A DNA stretch of 64,000 nt from Burkholderiaceae bacterium (GCA_021166725.1 JAJPES010000064.1:17202-81201), one strand, 5' to 3'. Shown: positions 17,502 to 27,058, counted from the first letter of the stretch. The notes: generated by a model from the letters alone, not told the origin. Translations and numbers: made by a program.

Positions 17502-17695
17502 CCGACGATCGGCCAGCCGCACGCGCCATGCGAGACTGCGCCGGCGAAGCGGTGCAGGTTCCCGGCGGGGCCCGCTACATGCGCGGCACGCGCGCGGAAC
17601 GCATCTACCGGGAAGTGCAGGTCATGATGATCGCCGGCGGGGCCGAGGAGGTGCTCGTCCATCTCGCCGCGCGTCAACTGGGAGAGTGCCCTTGA
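17498..17695 (+). CDS. Small protein equal to the C-terminal end of an acyl-CoA dehydrogenase (remnant or stand-alone)
   Basis: 65 residues from a GTG overlapping the carboxylase stop; its own stop overlaps the TTG of the hydratase. From about residue 11 on it matches the last helix region of acyl-CoA dehydrogenases (GGARYMRGTRAERIYRE, then MMIAGGAEEVLVHLAARQLG). FAD- and most acyl-CoA-binding parts are missing, and the catalytic Glu position is not Glu. It is either the last piece of a decayed dehydrogenase kept because it couples translation of its neighbours, or a short accessory protein. No frameshifted remainder was recognised upstream; that space is the intact carboxylase gene. Confidence 0.62.
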   Translation: MTDDRPAARAMRDCAGEAVQVPGGARYMRGTRAERIYREVQVMMIAGGAEEVLVHLAARQLGECP

Positions 17696-18495
17696 GTGCA
17701 ACGAACGCCGCCGCAGCCGGCGCACCCGTGCTCTACGAGCGCGACGAGGCAGTCGCAACCCTCACGCTGAACCGTCCGGATGTACTGAATGCGCTCGACG
17801 ACGCGATCACGCGCGCCCTGCTCGAGGCCGTCGAACACGCGGCGGCCGACGAGACGGTGCGGGCAGTGGTGGTCACCGGCGCCGGTCGCGGCTTCTCCTC
17901 CGGCGCCGACCTCGCGTCGGTGAAGCCCGAAGTCGCGCTCGACCTCGGCAGGCTCCTGCGCGAACGCTACCACCCGCTGATCCTGGCGATGCGTCGCATG
18001 CCCAAGCCGGTGATCTGTGCGGTGAACGGCGCGGCGGCCGGCGCCGGCATGAGCATTGCGCTGGCCGGCGACATCGTGCTTGCCGCGCGCTCGGCCTACT
18101 TCCTGCAGGCCTTCTCCAGGATCGGGCTGGTGCCCGATGCGGGCAGCACGTGGATGCTGCCCCGGCTGATCGGCGAAGGCCGTGCGCGCGCCCTGGCGAT
18201 GCTCGGCGAAAGGCTCGATGCCGAGACTGCCCAGCGCATCGGCCTGGTCTGGCAGGTGCACGACGACGACGCACTGCGGCCCGCCGCGAAGGCGCTTGCG
18301 CAGCAGTTGTCCCAGCGGCCGACGCGCGCGCTCGCGCTGATCAAGGAGGCCTTCGACGGCACGATGGAGCGCGCGCTCGACGAACAACTCGAACGCGAAG
18401 CAACGCTGCAGACGCTCGCCGGGCGCACCGAGGATTTCCGCGAGGGCGTGGCTGCCTTCCTCGAACGACGCGCGCCCCTCTTCCGGGGTCGATGA
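17692..18495 (+). CDS. Enoyl-CoA hydratase/isomerase
   Basis: 267 residues from TTG (TTGA overlap with the preceding stop; GGAG seven bases upstream). No in-frame ATG or GTG gives a full crotonase N-terminus, so the TTG is chosen. Crotonase motifs: TLNRPDVLNALDD, VVTGAGRGFSSGADL (first oxyanion-hole region), VNGAAAGAGMSIALAGD, and FSRIGLVPDAGSTWMLPR, which has Asp rather than Glu at the second acid position, as in the PaaG/isomerase-like branch. It would hydrate or isomerise the enoyl-CoA made by this pathway. It corresponds in position to AtuE/LiuC-type genes. Its stop overlaps the thioesterase start. Confidence 0.87.
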   Translation: MSATNAAAAGAPVLYERDEAVATLTLNRPDVLNALDDAITRALLEAVEHAAADETVRAVVVTGAGRGFSSGADLASVKPEVALDLGRLLRERYHPLILAMRRMPKPVICAVNGAAAGAGMSIALAGDIVLAARSAYFLQAFSRIGLVPDAGSTWMLPRLIGEGRARALAMLGERLDAETAQRIGLVWQVHDDDALRPAAKALAQQLSQRPTRALALIKEAFDGTMERALDEQLEREATLQTLAGRTEDFREGVAAFLERRAPLFRGR

Positions 18496-18986
18496 TGCCG
18501 GCGACCTCCACGGCGTCCCGGCGGGACGACGCCGAGCAGCAGCGACTCGAGGACGCATTGCGCGACCTGTTCGAGGAGCGGATCTCGTTCAACCGCCTGC
18601 TCGGCGTGCGCATCGAGTCCTTCGACCCGAACGATGCGCGCGTCTCCTTCGAGATGCGCCCCGAGTTCGTCGGCCACTATCTGTACGGGCGGCTGCACGG
18701 CGGGGTGATTTCCTCGGTGCTCGACGCGGCCGGCGGCTTGGCGCTGATGTGCGCGATCGCCGAGAAATTCCGCGCCGACGACGCCGAGCAGGTGATGCTG
18801 CGTTTCGCCCGCATGGGGACGATCGACCTGCGGGTCGATTTCCTCCATCAGGGAATCGGCCGGCGCTTCGAAGCCAGCGCGAGCACCACGCGGCTGGGCG
18901 GGCGCATCGGATCGGTGCAATGCCGGCTGGAGGGCGACGACGGCAAGCTGATCGCGACCGCCACGGCCGCCTACGTCGTCAGCTGA
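18492..18986 (+). CDS. Hotdog-fold acyl-CoA thioesterase (PaaI/YigI-like)
   Basis: 164 residues from the first of two adjacent ATG codons (18492; 18495 would also work), overlapping the hydratase stop. Single hotdog domain: the GRLHGGVISSVLDAAGGLAL helix holds the HGG...D active-site residues, followed by TIDLRVDFLHQGIGRRFEA and a closing strand ending in TAAYVVS. Such enzymes release stalled or dead-end acyl-CoAs and free CoA during catabolism. Position at the end of the overlapping set from the dehydrogenase onward suggests it belongs to the same operon. Confidence 0.82.
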   Translation: MMPATSTASRRDDAEQQRLEDALRDLFEERISFNRLLGVRIESFDPNDARVSFEMRPEFVGHYLYGRLHGGVISSVLDAAGGLALMCAIAEKFRADDAEQVMLRFARMGTIDLRVDFLHQGIGRRFEASASTTRLGGRIGSVQCRLEGDDGKLIATATAAYVVS

Positions 18987-19149
18987 AAGCGATGCCGATC
19001 TCGCCGCTTCGGCGCCCCGGCCATCGCTTCGGGATTCCCCGACCCGCTTCGCATGGCGCTTTCCGTATTACCATCGTCGCGCCGCGCAGACGGCGCACGA
19101 CATCAGTGCAGCACGAAACACTGCACTGGAACTCGAGGAGACCCGGCTC

Positions 19150-20025
19150 TTGCAGGTGCTGCAACTGCTCGTCAGCGGTGTTGCCCAAGGCTGCATCTAC
19201 GGACTGATCGCGCTCGGCTTCGTCCTGATCTACAAGGCCACCGAAACGGTGAGCTTCGCGCAGGGCGAACTGATGATGCTCGGCGCCTTCCTCGGCCTGG
19301 CGCTGATGGCCGGGCTGGGCTTTCCGTTCTGGCTCGCGGTGCTCGCGGCAGTGGCGGCGATGGCGCTGCTCGGCATCGCGCTCGAGTTCGCGATCATCCG
19401 TCCGATCCTCGGCCAGCCGGCGTTCTCGATCGTGATGCTCACGATCGGCATCGGCTACGTCGCCCGCGGCGCGATCACGATGATCCCGGGCCTGGGCACC
19501 GAGACGCACACGCTGCCGGTGCCGTTTCGCAACGAGATCGTTCGGCTGGGCGAACTGGTCGTCGCGGTCGAGCAGCTCGCCGTCATCGGCGCCACCGCGG
19601 CACTGTGCGCGCTGCTGTACCTGATGTTCCGCTTCAGCAAACTCGGCATCGCGATGCAGGCCGCCTCGCAGAACCAGCTCGCCGCCTACTACATGGGCAT
19701 CCCGGTCAAGCGCCTGAACGGCCTTGTCTGGGGCCTGGCGGCGGCGGTGGCGGCGATCGCCGGCCTGCTGCTCGCGCCGATCACCTTCGTCCATGCCAAC
19801 ATGGGATTCATCGGCCTGAAGGCGTTCCCGGCGGCGGTCGTCGGCGGCTTCGGCAGCCTGCCCGGCGCAATCGTCGGCGGGCTGGTGATCGGCGTCGTCG
19901 AATCGATGTCGGGCTTCTTCCTGCCGGAAGGCTTCAAGGACGTCGCCGCCTACGTTGTCGTCCTGTTGATGCTCGCGATAGCGCCCAACGGGCTGTTCGG
20001 CGAGCGGCTCGCCAAGAAGGTGTAG
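19150..20025 (+). CDS. livH: Branched-chain amino acid-type ABC transporter permease LivH
   Basis: 291 residues from TTG, chosen because GAGGAG sits nine bases upstream and the frame has no earlier ATG that matches the family. Polytopic membrane protein with the family opening GVAQGCIYGLIALGFVLIYKATE...FAQGELMMLGAF and the conserved KAFPAAVVGGFGSLPGAIVGGLVIG near the C-terminus. It pairs with LivM at 20030 in a HAAT-family importer. Such importers in catabolic loci often carry aromatic or branched carboxylates rather than amino acids; the neighbours here (carboxylase, ligase) favour an organic acid. Confidence 0.92.
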   Translation: MQVLQLLVSGVAQGCIYGLIALGFVLIYKATETVSFAQGELMMLGAFLGLALMAGLGFPFWLAVLAAVAAMALLGIALEFAIIRPILGQPAFSIVMLTIGIGYVARGAITMIPGLGTETHTLPVPFRNEIVRLGELVVAVEQLAVIGATAALCALLYLMFRFSKLGIAMQAASQNQLAAYYMGIPVKRLNGLVWGLAAAVAAIAGLLLAPITFVHANMGFIGLKAFPAAVVGGFGSLPGAIVGGLVIGVVESMSGFFLPEGFKDVAAYVVVLLMLAIAPNGLFGERLAKKV

Positions 20026-20029
20026 CGGC

Positions 20030-21106
20030 GTGCGCTTCGTCTTCAAGACCCGCTACGACCAGGACATCGACCTCGCGCGCCACGCAGGCGATCGCCTCTG
20101 GTACGGCCTGCTGATCGCGCTGCTCGTCATCGCTCCGGCATGGTTGCCCGAATACTGGCTCGCGCAACTCACCTTCATTCTGATCTACGGCATCGTCGGC
20201 GTCGGCCTGATGCTGCTGGCCGGCTACACCGGGCTCTTCTCGCTCGGGCACGCGGCCTTCCTCGGCGTGGGCGCCTATACCGAGGCGGTGCTCGCTTCGA
20301 TGGGCTGGCCCTTCCCGCTGTCGCTCGTCATCGCCACGGTGCTGTCGGCGGCGGTAGGCGCCATCGTCGGCCTGCCCGCGCTTCGCGTCAAAGGCATCTA
20401 CCTGGCGATCGCCACGCTCGCCTTCGGCTTCATCGTCGAGGAAGTGCTCGCGCGCTGGGAGAGCGTCACCGGCGGAAACGCCGGCATGCTCGTGAAGACG
20501 ATCGACATCTTCGGCTGGCACGCCGACACGCCCGCGTCGTTCTATTTCGTGTGCCTGGTGGTCGCGGTGCTGGCCACGCTCGCCGTGCTGAACCTGCTGC
20601 GCTCGCCCACCGGACGCGCATTCGTCGCGATCCGCGACTCGGACATCTCGGCGCAGAGCATGGGCATCCACCTGGCCCGCTACAAGACGTTGTCGTTCAT
20701 GGTGTCGGCAGCGCTCGCCGGCGTGGGCGGTGCGCTCTACGCGCACCAGATCCGCTTCCTCACGCCCGACCAGTTCGGCATCCTGCAGTCGATAGACCTG
20801 CTGCTGATGATCGTCATCGGCGGGCTCGGCTCGATCCACGGGGCCTTCCTCGGCGCCGCCTTCCTGATCACGATGCCGCAGTTGATCACGCTGGGCAAGG
20901 ACCTGCTCCCGGAGGCGATCGGCCAGGCGACGGGACTGCAGGCCTTCGTCTACGGCATCGTACTGATCGCATTCGTGCTGTTCGAGCCGCTCGGCCTGTA
21001 CGGACGCTGGCTCAAGCTGCGCACCTGGTTCTCGCTGTTCCCGTTCTATCGGGCGGGGATGTTCCGCCGCCAGAAGGCGTTCCAGAAATCCGAGCGGCTG
21101 CGATGA
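20030..21106 (+). CDS. livM: Branched-chain amino acid-type ABC transporter permease LivM
   Basis: 358 residues from GTG, four bases after the livH stop. About ten hydrophobic segments; family motifs [44 protein letters not shown] and [17 protein letters not shown]. The N-terminus begins with a soluble basic segment typical of LivM. Stop overlaps the livG start (ATGA). Together with LivH, LivG and LivF it forms the membrane and ATPase core of an importer whose binding protein is encoded at 24617. Confidence 0.92.
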   Translation: MRFVFKTRYDQDIDLARHAGDRLWYGLLIALLVIAPAWLPEYWLAQLTFILIYGIVGVGLMLLAGYTGLFSLGHAAFLGVGAYTEAVLASMGWPFPLSLVIATVLSAAVGAIVGLPALRVKGIYLAIATLAFGFIVEEVLARWESVTGGNAGMLVKTIDIFGWHADTPASFYFVCLVVAVLATLAVLNLLRSPTGRAFVAIRDSDISAQSMGIHLARYKTLSFMVSAALAGVGGALYAHQIRFLTPDQFGILQSIDLLLMIVIGGLGSIHGAFLGAAFLITMPQLITLGKDLLPEAIGQATGLQAFVYGIVLIAFVLFEPLGLYGRWLKLRTWFSLFPFYRAGMFRRQKAFQKSERLR

Positions 21107-21900
21107 GCGAACTCCTGCTGTCGGCTCGCGACCTTACCGTGCGCTTCGGCGGCGTGCTTGCCGTGAACGGGGTGAGCTTCGACGTGCGCAAGGGCGAAGT
21201 GTTCACGCTGATCGGACCCAACGGCGCAGGCAAGACCACGGTATTCAACCTGATCAGCCGGATCTACGAACCGAACTCCGGTTCCATCGAGTTCGACGGC
21301 GTGCGACTGGACCGCACCGCGCCGCATCGCATCGCCGAACTCGGCATCGCGCGCACCTTCCAGAACATAGAGCTGTTCGAGCACGCCACCGTGTTGCAGA
21401 ACCTGCTGATCGGCCGCCACGTGCATCGCCGAAGCGGCTTCTGGGGCGAGCTCTTGTTCCTGCCCGCCGTACGCCGCGCCGAACGCGAGACGCGCCGCAA
21501 GGTCGAGGAAGTGATCGATTTCCTCGACCTGCAGCACTACCGCGACACGATGGTCGCAGGACTGCCCTACGGCGTGCGCAAGGTGGTCGAGCTGGCGCGC
21601 GCATTGTGCATGGAGCCGCGGCTGCTGCTGCTCGACGAGCCCTCTTCCGGCCTGAACGTCGAGGAGACCGGCGACATGGCGTTCTGGATCGAGGACATCC
21701 GCGACGACCTCGGGATCGGCGTGCTGATGGTCGAGCACGACATGTCGCTCGTCTCGAAGGTTTCCGATCGAGTGCTCGCGATGAACCAGGGCGAGGTGAT
21801 CGCCGTGGGCACGCCCGCGCAGGTGCAGGGCGACCCGGCGGTCATCGAGGCATACCTCGGAACGGCCGACGACGCTACGTCGCTGAGGCGGGTGGCATGA
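21103..21900 (+). CDS. livG: ABC transporter ATP-binding protein LivG
   Basis: 265 residues. Walker [11 protein letters not shown]-loop in RTFQNIELF, a diverged signature motif ([15 protein letters not shown] in place of LSGGQ, as is usual for LivG), Walker [12 protein letters not shown] and switch histidine in VEHDM. Energises import through LivHM. Starts inside the livM stop and ends inside the livF start, so livH-livF are tightly coupled. Confidence 0.93.
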   Translation: MSELLLSARDLTVRFGGVLAVNGVSFDVRKGEVFTLIGPNGAGKTTVFNLISRIYEPNSGSIEFDGVRLDRTAPHRIAELGIARTFQNIELFEHATVLQNLLIGRHVHRRSGFWGELLFLPAVRRAERETRRKVEEVIDFLDLQHYRDTMVAGLPYGVRKVVELARALCMEPRLLLLDEPSSGLNVEETGDMAFWIEDIRDDLGIGVLMVEHDMSLVSKVSDRVLAMNQGEVIAVGTPAQVQGDPAVIEAYLGTADDATSLRRVA

Positions 21901-22688
21901 AGGGCACGCCGCAGATCGCCGAGCCGGTGCTCGAGCTGCAGAACGTGGAAAGCGCCTACGGCCCGATCAAGGCGATCCGCGGCGTGAGCCTGAAAGTGCA
22001 GGAGAGCCGTATCGTCACCGTTCTCGGCTCAAACGGCGCCGGCAAGACGACGATCCTGAAGACGATCTCGGGAATCATCGATCCGCGCCGCGGCTCGGTC
22101 AGGTTCCGCGGCGAGGACATCACCGCGAAGGATCCTGCCCACATCGTCGGTCGCGGCCTGAGCCACGTGCCCGAAGGCCGCGAAGTATTCCCGCTGCTCT
22201 CGGTGCGCGACAACCTGATGATGGGCGCCTACACGCGCAGCGACCGCGACGCGATCGCACGCGACCTCGAATCGGTGTACGGCTACTTCCCGATCCTGCG
22301 CGAACGATCCGACCAGGACGCGGGCCTGCTCTCCGGCGGCCAGCAGCAGATGCTGGCGATCTCGCGTGCGATCATGGCCGCGCCGCAACTGATCCTGCTC
22401 GACGAACCGAGCCTGGGTCTTTCGCCGAAGCTTACCAAGGAGATCTTCGAGATCGTCGTGCGCATCAACCGGGAGCGCGGAACGACGATGCTGCTCGTCG
22501 AGCAGAACGCGAACATGGCGCTCAACGCAGCAGACTACGGCTACGTGCTGGAGAACGGCCGCATCGTGATGGAGGACGCCTGCGCCGTGCTGCGCGAGAA
22601 GGAAGACATCCGCGAGTTCTATCTCGGCATCCGCGACACCGGCACGCGCGGCGAGCGGCGCTGGAAGAAGAAGAAGACGTGGCGCTGA
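21897..22688 (+). CDS. livF: ABC transporter ATP-binding protein LivF
   Basis: 263 residues. Walker A GSNGAGKTT, LSHVPEGREVFPLLSVRDN, signature LLSGGQQQMLAISRA, Walker B LILLDEPSLGL and switch region VEQNANMAL. The last residues are very basic (RRWKKKKTWR), extending beyond the usual LivF end. Second ATPase of the importer; ATG overlaps the livG stop. Confidence 0.93.
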   Translation: MKGTPQIAEPVLELQNVESAYGPIKAIRGVSLKVQESRIVTVLGSNGAGKTTILKTISGIIDPRRGSVRFRGEDITAKDPAHIVGRGLSHVPEGREVFPLLSVRDNLMMGAYTRSDRDAIARDLESVYGYFPILRERSDQDAGLLSGGQQQMLAISRAIMAAPQLILLDEPSLGLSPKLTKEIFEIVVRINRERGTTMLLVEQNANMALNAADYGYVLENGRIVMEDACAVLREKEDIREFYLGIRDTGTRGERRWKKKKTWR

Positions 22689-22704
22689 AACCGGTGATGA
22701 AGCG

Positions 22705-24567
22705 ATGAGCGTGCTCTGGAACCTCGACCACATCCGTCCGAATCCCGACATCGTCGTTCCGGGCGAGACGATCCCCGAGCTGTTCCGCAACGCGGTCGCG
22801 ATGCGCGGCGACGGCGTCTTCCTGCGCGAGAAGGAGCTGGGTGTCTGGCGCAGCTGGAGCTGGCGTGAAACCGAGCAGGCGGCGCGCGAGATCGCGATGG
22901 GGCTCGCATCGATCGGCTTCGAGCCGGGCGAATGCGCGTCGATCCTGTCGAACACCGTCGTCGAATGGGTGCTCGCCGACCTCGGCGTGCTTTGCGCGGG
23001 GGGCATTGCCAACGGCATCTACCCGACCGACTCGCCGACGCAGGTGCGCTACCTGTGCGCCGACTCGAGCAGCGTCGTCGTCTTCGTGGAAAACGACGAG
23101 CAGCTCGACAAGCTGCTCGAGGTGCGCGACGACCTTCCACTGCTGCGCAAGATCGTCGTCTTCGACATGGAAGGGTTGCGCCGCTTCGAGGATCCGATGG
23201 TGACGAGCCTCGATGCGTTGCGCGAAGCCGGCCGTTCCCGGGACTCGCAGCACCCGGGCGAGTTCGAGCGGCGCTGCGCCGCGCGCGGACCCGACGACCT
23301 CGCGATCCTGATCTACACGTCGGGCACCACCGGACAGCCGAAGGGCGCGATGCACAGCCATCGTGGCCTCGTCTATACCGTTCGCGGCTTCAACCTGATC
23401 ATCTCGCAGCGCGACGACGACGAGCGGATGGCATTCCTGCCGCTGTGCCACGTCGCCGAACGACTCGGCGGCGAGTATTTCTCGATCTACTCGGGGGCGC
23501 GACTGAACTTCGTCGAGAACCCCGACACGGTTCCGGAGAACGTCCGCGAGATCGCCCCTACCGTGTTTCTCGCCGTGCCGCGCGTCTGGGAGAAGTTCTA
23601 CTCTGCCGTCTCGATCGGCGTGTCGGAAGCGGCGCGCCTGCAACAGCTCGTCTACCGATGGGCGATCGGCGTCGGCCAGCGAGTGGCCGACCTGGTTCTG
23701 GCCGGCCGCCCGGTGCCGATGCGGCTGAAGGCAGCGTTTCGCGCCGCGCGCTTCGTCGCGCTGGACAACGTGCGCAAGATGATCGGCATCCATCGGGCAC
23801 GCTACCTCGTCACCGGGGCCGCGCCGATCTCGCCGGATCTCGTGCGCTGGTATCTCGCGCTCGGCCTGCCGATGCTCGAGGTCTGGGGCCAGACCGAATC
23901 GTGCGGTGCCTCCACGGGCATGCCGCCGGGGCGTATCGTTCCGGGCTCGATCGGCACCGCAGCGCCCTACAACGAGGTGCGCATCGACCCGAAGACGAAC
24001 GAACTGCTCATTCGCGGACCGAACGTTTTCATGGGCTACCTGAACCAGCCCGAGAAGACCGCCGAAGCGATCGACGCCGACGGCTGGCTGCATACGGGCG
24101 ACGTCGGCGCAGTGGACGCCGACGGTTACTTCCGCATCACCGACCGGATGAAGGACATCATCATCACGGCCGGCGGCAAGAACGTCACGCCGAGCGAGAT
24201 CGAGAACGAGCTGAAGTTCTCGCCGTACATCACCGACGCGGTGGTGATTGGCGACCGGCGCTCGTACCTGACCGCGCTCGTGATGATCGACCAGGACAAC
24301 GTCGAGAAATACGCGCAGGACCACGACGTTCCTTTCTCGAACTACGCGAGCCTCACGCGTGCGCCCGAAGTCGTCGCCCTGATCCAGCGCGAGGTCGACA
24401 AGGTGAACGCGAAGTTCGCACGCGTGGAGCAGATCAAGGCGTTCCGCCTCATCGACACGCAGCTCACCGCCGAGGACGAGGAGCTGACGCCGACGATGAA
24501 GCTCAAGCGCCGATTCGTGGAGAAGAAGTACGCGCCGATGATCGAGTCGATGTACCAGGTGGGCTGA
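22705..24567 (+). CDS. AMP-dependent acyl-CoA synthetase (long-chain FadD15/FACL-like)
   Basis: 620 residues from an ATG 16 bases after livF. ANL-superfamily motifs: ILIYTSGTTGQPKGAMHSHR (P-loop-like A3), WGQTESCGASTG (A5), the WLHTGDVGAVDADGYFRITDRMKD block with the hinge, and TPTMKLKRRFVEKKY with the C-terminal catalytic lysine. It should convert an imported carboxylic acid to its CoA ester with ATP. Placement between the transporter ATPase and the binding-protein gene is a strong hint that it activates the imported substrate, which then enters the carboxylase/dehydrogenase steps encoded upstream. Confidence 0.9.
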   Translation: MSVLWNLDHIRPNPDIVVPGETIPELFRNAVAMRGDGVFLREKELGVWRSWSWRETEQAAREIAMGLASIGFEPGECASILSNTVVEWVLADLGVLCAGGIANGIYPTDSPTQVRYLCADSSSVVVFVENDEQLDKLLEVRDDLPLLRKIVVFDMEGLRRFEDPMVTSLDALREAGRSRDSQHPGEFERRCAARGPDDLAILIYTSGTTGQPKGAMHSHRGLVYTVRGFNLIISQRDDDERMAFLPLCHVAERLGGEYFSIYSGARLNFVENPDTVPENVREIAPTVFLAVPRVWEKFYSAVSIGVSEAARLQQLVYRWAIGVGQRVADLVLAGRPVPMRLKAAFRAARFVALDNVRKMIGIHRARYLVTGAAPISPDLVRWYLALGLPMLEVWGQTESCGASTGMPPGRIVPGSIGTAAPYNEVRIDPKTNELLIRGPNVFMGYLNQPEKTAEAIDADGWLHTGDVGAVDADGYFRITDRMKDIIITAGGKNVTPSEIENELKFSPYITDAVVIGDRRSYLTALVMIDQDNVEKYAQDHDVPFSNYASLTRAPEVVALIQREVDKVNAKFARVEQIKAFRLIDTQLTAEDEELTPTMKLKRRFVEKKYAPMIESMYQVG

Positions 24568-24616
24568 AGGGCGGCGAGCCCGAAGCCCGATTCCGATGGC
24601 AAACGGGAGATACGAC

Positions 24617-25774
24617 ATGAAGCGAACGATTGTTGCACTGGCTTTGGCGGCGAGCGCTCCGCTCGCCCTCGCCCAGACGCAGGGAGTCACGAAGGACGAG
24701 ATCGTCGTGGGCTCGCTGCAGGACCTCTCCGGGCCGCTCGCCGGCTTCGGCAAGCAGTTGCGCTCGGGATTGCTGCTGCGCGCCGAGGAACTGAACGAAC
24801 AGGGTGGCGTGCACGGCCGCAAGGTGCGACTGATCATCGAGGACGACGGCTACGATCCGCGCAAGGCGGTGCTCGGCGCACAGAAGCTCGTCAACCAGGA
24901 CAAGATCTTCGCGATGGTCGCGCACCTGGGCACGGCGCCGAACATGGCGGCGATGCCGATCCAGTTCGAGAAGAACGTCATCAACTTCTTCCCGATCACG
25001 GCAGCGCGCGAAATGTACGAGCCCTTCCACCGACTGAAGTACGCGTTCGCCGCCACCTACTACGACCAGGCGCGTCATGCCACCCCGGTGCTGGTCAAGG
25101 AGAAAGGCGCGAAGAAGGTCTGCACGGTCTACCAGGACGACGAATTCGGCCTCGAAGTGCAGCGCGGCGCCGAGGCGGGCCTGAAGACGATCGGCATGGA
25201 CTTCGCCGAGAAGACCACCTACAAGCGCGGCGCCACCGACTTCTCGTCGCAGGTCGCTCGCATGAAGGCCGCGTCGTGCGACTTCGTCGTGCTCGGCACC
25301 GTGATCCGCGAGACGATCGGCGTCATCGGCGAGTCGCGCAAGACCGGCTTCAGCCCGACGTTCCTCGGCACCAGCGCTGCGTACACCGAGTTGATCCACA
25401 AGCTCGGCGGGAAGGCGATGGACGGCCTGTACGCGACGATGACGGTGCAGGTGCCGTATCTGGACGACGCGTCGCAGCCGCTGCGCTTCTGGGCCAACAA
25501 GTACAAGACGAAGTTCGGCGACGACCCGAGCGTGTTCTCGGTGTACGGCTATCTGGCGCTCGACAGCTTCATCCGTGCCGCCGACAAGGCCGGGCCGAAC
25601 CTGACGGTGGACTCCTTCGTCAAGGCAATGGACACGATGTCGATCCCCACCGACATCTTCGGCAGCGCGCCGCAGAACTTCGGCCCGCAGAAACGTCTCG
25701 GCAGCAACGCGGCTCGCCTGTCGCAGATCCAGGACGGCCGCTGGAAAGTGATCTCGGACTACTACGCCGATTGA
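24617..25774 (+). CDS. ABC transporter periplasmic substrate-binding protein (LivK-like)
   Basis: 385 residues from the ATG at 24617, which has GGGAG seven bases upstream; an ATG seven codons earlier is not followed by a signal peptide. Signal peptide MKRTIVALALAASAPLALAQ, cleaved near AQT. The rest is a type I periplasmic binding fold (Peripla_BP_6): VTKDEIVVGSLQDLSGPLAGFGK, IIEDDGYDPRKAVLGAQKLV and a YGYLALDSFI segment. It delivers ligand to LivHM; this group of binding proteins often recognises aromatic or branched-chain acids rather than amino acids. Last gene before a convergent dehydrogenase gene. Confidence 0.9.
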   Translation: MKRTIVALALAASAPLALAQTQGVTKDEIVVGSLQDLSGPLAGFGKQLRSGLLLRAEELNEQGGVHGRKVRLIIEDDGYDPRKAVLGAQKLVNQDKIFAMVAHLGTAPNMAAMPIQFEKNVINFFPITAAREMYEPFHRLKYAFAATYYDQARHATPVLVKEKGAKKVCTVYQDDEFGLEVQRGAEAGLKTIGMDFAEKTTYKRGATDFSSQVARMKAASCDFVVLGTVIRETIGVIGESRKTGFSPTFLGTSAAYTELIHKLGGKAMDGLYATMTVQVPYLDDASQPLRFWANKYKTKFGDDPSVFSVYGYLALDSFIRAADKAGPNLTVDSFVKAMDTMSIPTDIFGSAPQNFGPQKRLGSNAARLSQIQDGRWKVISDYYAD

Positions 25775-25842
25775 CGGCGGCGGACGTCGGCGGGCGGCGC
25801 CGCGGTGCCGCCTGCTGATCGCATCGCCCGCGGCGCCGGCCG

Positions 25843-26994
25843 TCAGCGCCCGCCCAAGCCCATCGAGCGGGTGATCACCTCCTTCATGATCTCGTTGGTG
25901 CCACCGTAGATGCGCTGCACGCGGGCATCTGCCCACGCACGCGCAACCGGGTACTCCCACATGTAGCCGTAGCCGCCGTGCAGCTGCACGCACTCGTCGA
26001 GCACCTTGCACTGCAGGTCGGAGCACCAGTACTTCGCCATCGACGCGGTGGCGGTGTCGAGCTTGTCCTGCATCAGCAGCTCGATGCAGCGATCGACGAA
26101 GACGCGTGCGACCTGCACCTCGGTCTGCAGCTCGGCCAGCTTGAAGCGCGTGTTCTGGAACGAAGAAACCGTGGTGCCGAACACCTTGCGCTCCTGCACG
26201 TAGGCCACCGTCCAGTCGATCGCCGCCTGCGCGTTCTCCACCGCACCGATCGCGATCTGCAGCCGTTCCCACGGCAGTTCCTGCATCAGGTAGACGAAGC
26301 CCTGGTTCTCGGCGCCCAGCAGGTTCGCCGCCGGCACCTGCATGTCGTCGAAGAAGAGTTCGGAAGTGTCCTGCGCCTTCATCCCGACCTTCTTCAGCCG
26401 CTTGCCCTTCTCGAAGCCCTTCATGCCGCGCTCGACGAGCAACAGGCTCGTGCCCTTCGCGCCGGCCTCGGGCCGCGTCTTGGCGACGACGATGACGACG
26501 TCGGCGTGCCAGCCGTTGGTGATGAAGGTCTTCGAGCCGTTGAGCACGTAGACGTCGCCCTTGCGAATCGCCGTGGTGCGCACGCCCTGAAGATCTGAGC
26601 CGGCGGCCGGCTCGCTCATCGCGATCGCACCGATCGACTCGCCGCTGGCCATCTTCGGCAGGAAGCGCCGCTTCTGCTCGTCGGAGCCGTAATGCAGGAT
26701 GTACGGCGCGACGATCTCGGAATGCAGGCCGAAGCCCAGCCCCGTGGCGTTCGCCCGCGCGATCTCCTCCATCACGACGATCGAATGGAGCTTGTCGGCG
26801 CCGGCGCCGCCGAATTCCTCCGGCATCGTCGCGCACAGCAGGCCCTGTTCACCTGCCTTGCGCCACACCTCGCGATCGACGTATCCCTGGTCCTCCCACT
26901 GTTCGTGATGCGGGACGACCTCGTTGTCCATGAAGCGCCGAACGGCGTCGCGGAACATCCGGTGCTCGTCGGTAAACAGCGTGCGCTCGATCAT
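25843..26994 (-). CDS. Acyl-CoA dehydrogenase
   Basis: 383 residues from the ATG at 26994 (MIERTLFTDEH); the frame stays open upstream to 27060 but that part overlaps the divergent thiolase start and is not family-like. Motifs: AIAMSEPAAGSDLQGVRT, FITNGWHADV and near the C-terminus GGYGYMWEYPVAR, which keeps the catalytic glutamate (E in WEYPVAR), then IYGGTNEIMKEVITRSMGLG. A normal FAD acyl-CoA dehydrogenase of the short/medium/long-chain group. It is divergent from the thiolase gene with 64 bases between the starts, so the two may share regulation. Confidence 0.9.
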   Translation of the reverse strand: MIERTLFTDEHRMFRDAVRRFMDNEVVPHHEQWEDQGYVDREVWRKAGEQGLLCATMPEEFGGAGADKLHSIVVMEEIARANATGLGFGLHSEIVAPYILHYGSDEQKRRFLPKMASGESIGAIAMSEPAAGSDLQGVRTTAIRKGDVYVLNGSKTFITNGWHADVVIVVAKTRPEAGAKGTSLLLVERGMKGFEKGKRLKKVGMKAQDTSELFFDDMQVPAANLLGAENQGFVYLMQELPWERLQIAIGAVENAQAAIDWTVAYVQERKVFGTTVSSFQNTRFKLAELQTEVQVARVFVDRCIELLMQDKLDTATASMAKYWCSDLQCKVLDECVQLHGGYGYMWEYPVARAWADARVQRIYGGTNEIMKEVITRSMGLGGR

Positions 26995-27058
26995 TGCGGC
27001 CCCGTCGCGTCTGCGGAAACTCGCAAGCATAATGGAGGGCGGTCCACCGGAATGAGTC

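Noticed and set aside
17498..17695. Frameshifted pseudogene of a full acyl-CoA dehydrogenase
   Set aside because: The rest of such a gene would have to lie in the DNA of the intact carboxylase gene; no other dehydrogenase-like sequence was seen in any frame there.
25793..25812. GC-rich hairpin between the binding-protein gene and the convergent dehydrogenase gene
   Set aside because: The arms leave only a two-base loop and no T run follows on either strand, so it was not called a terminator.
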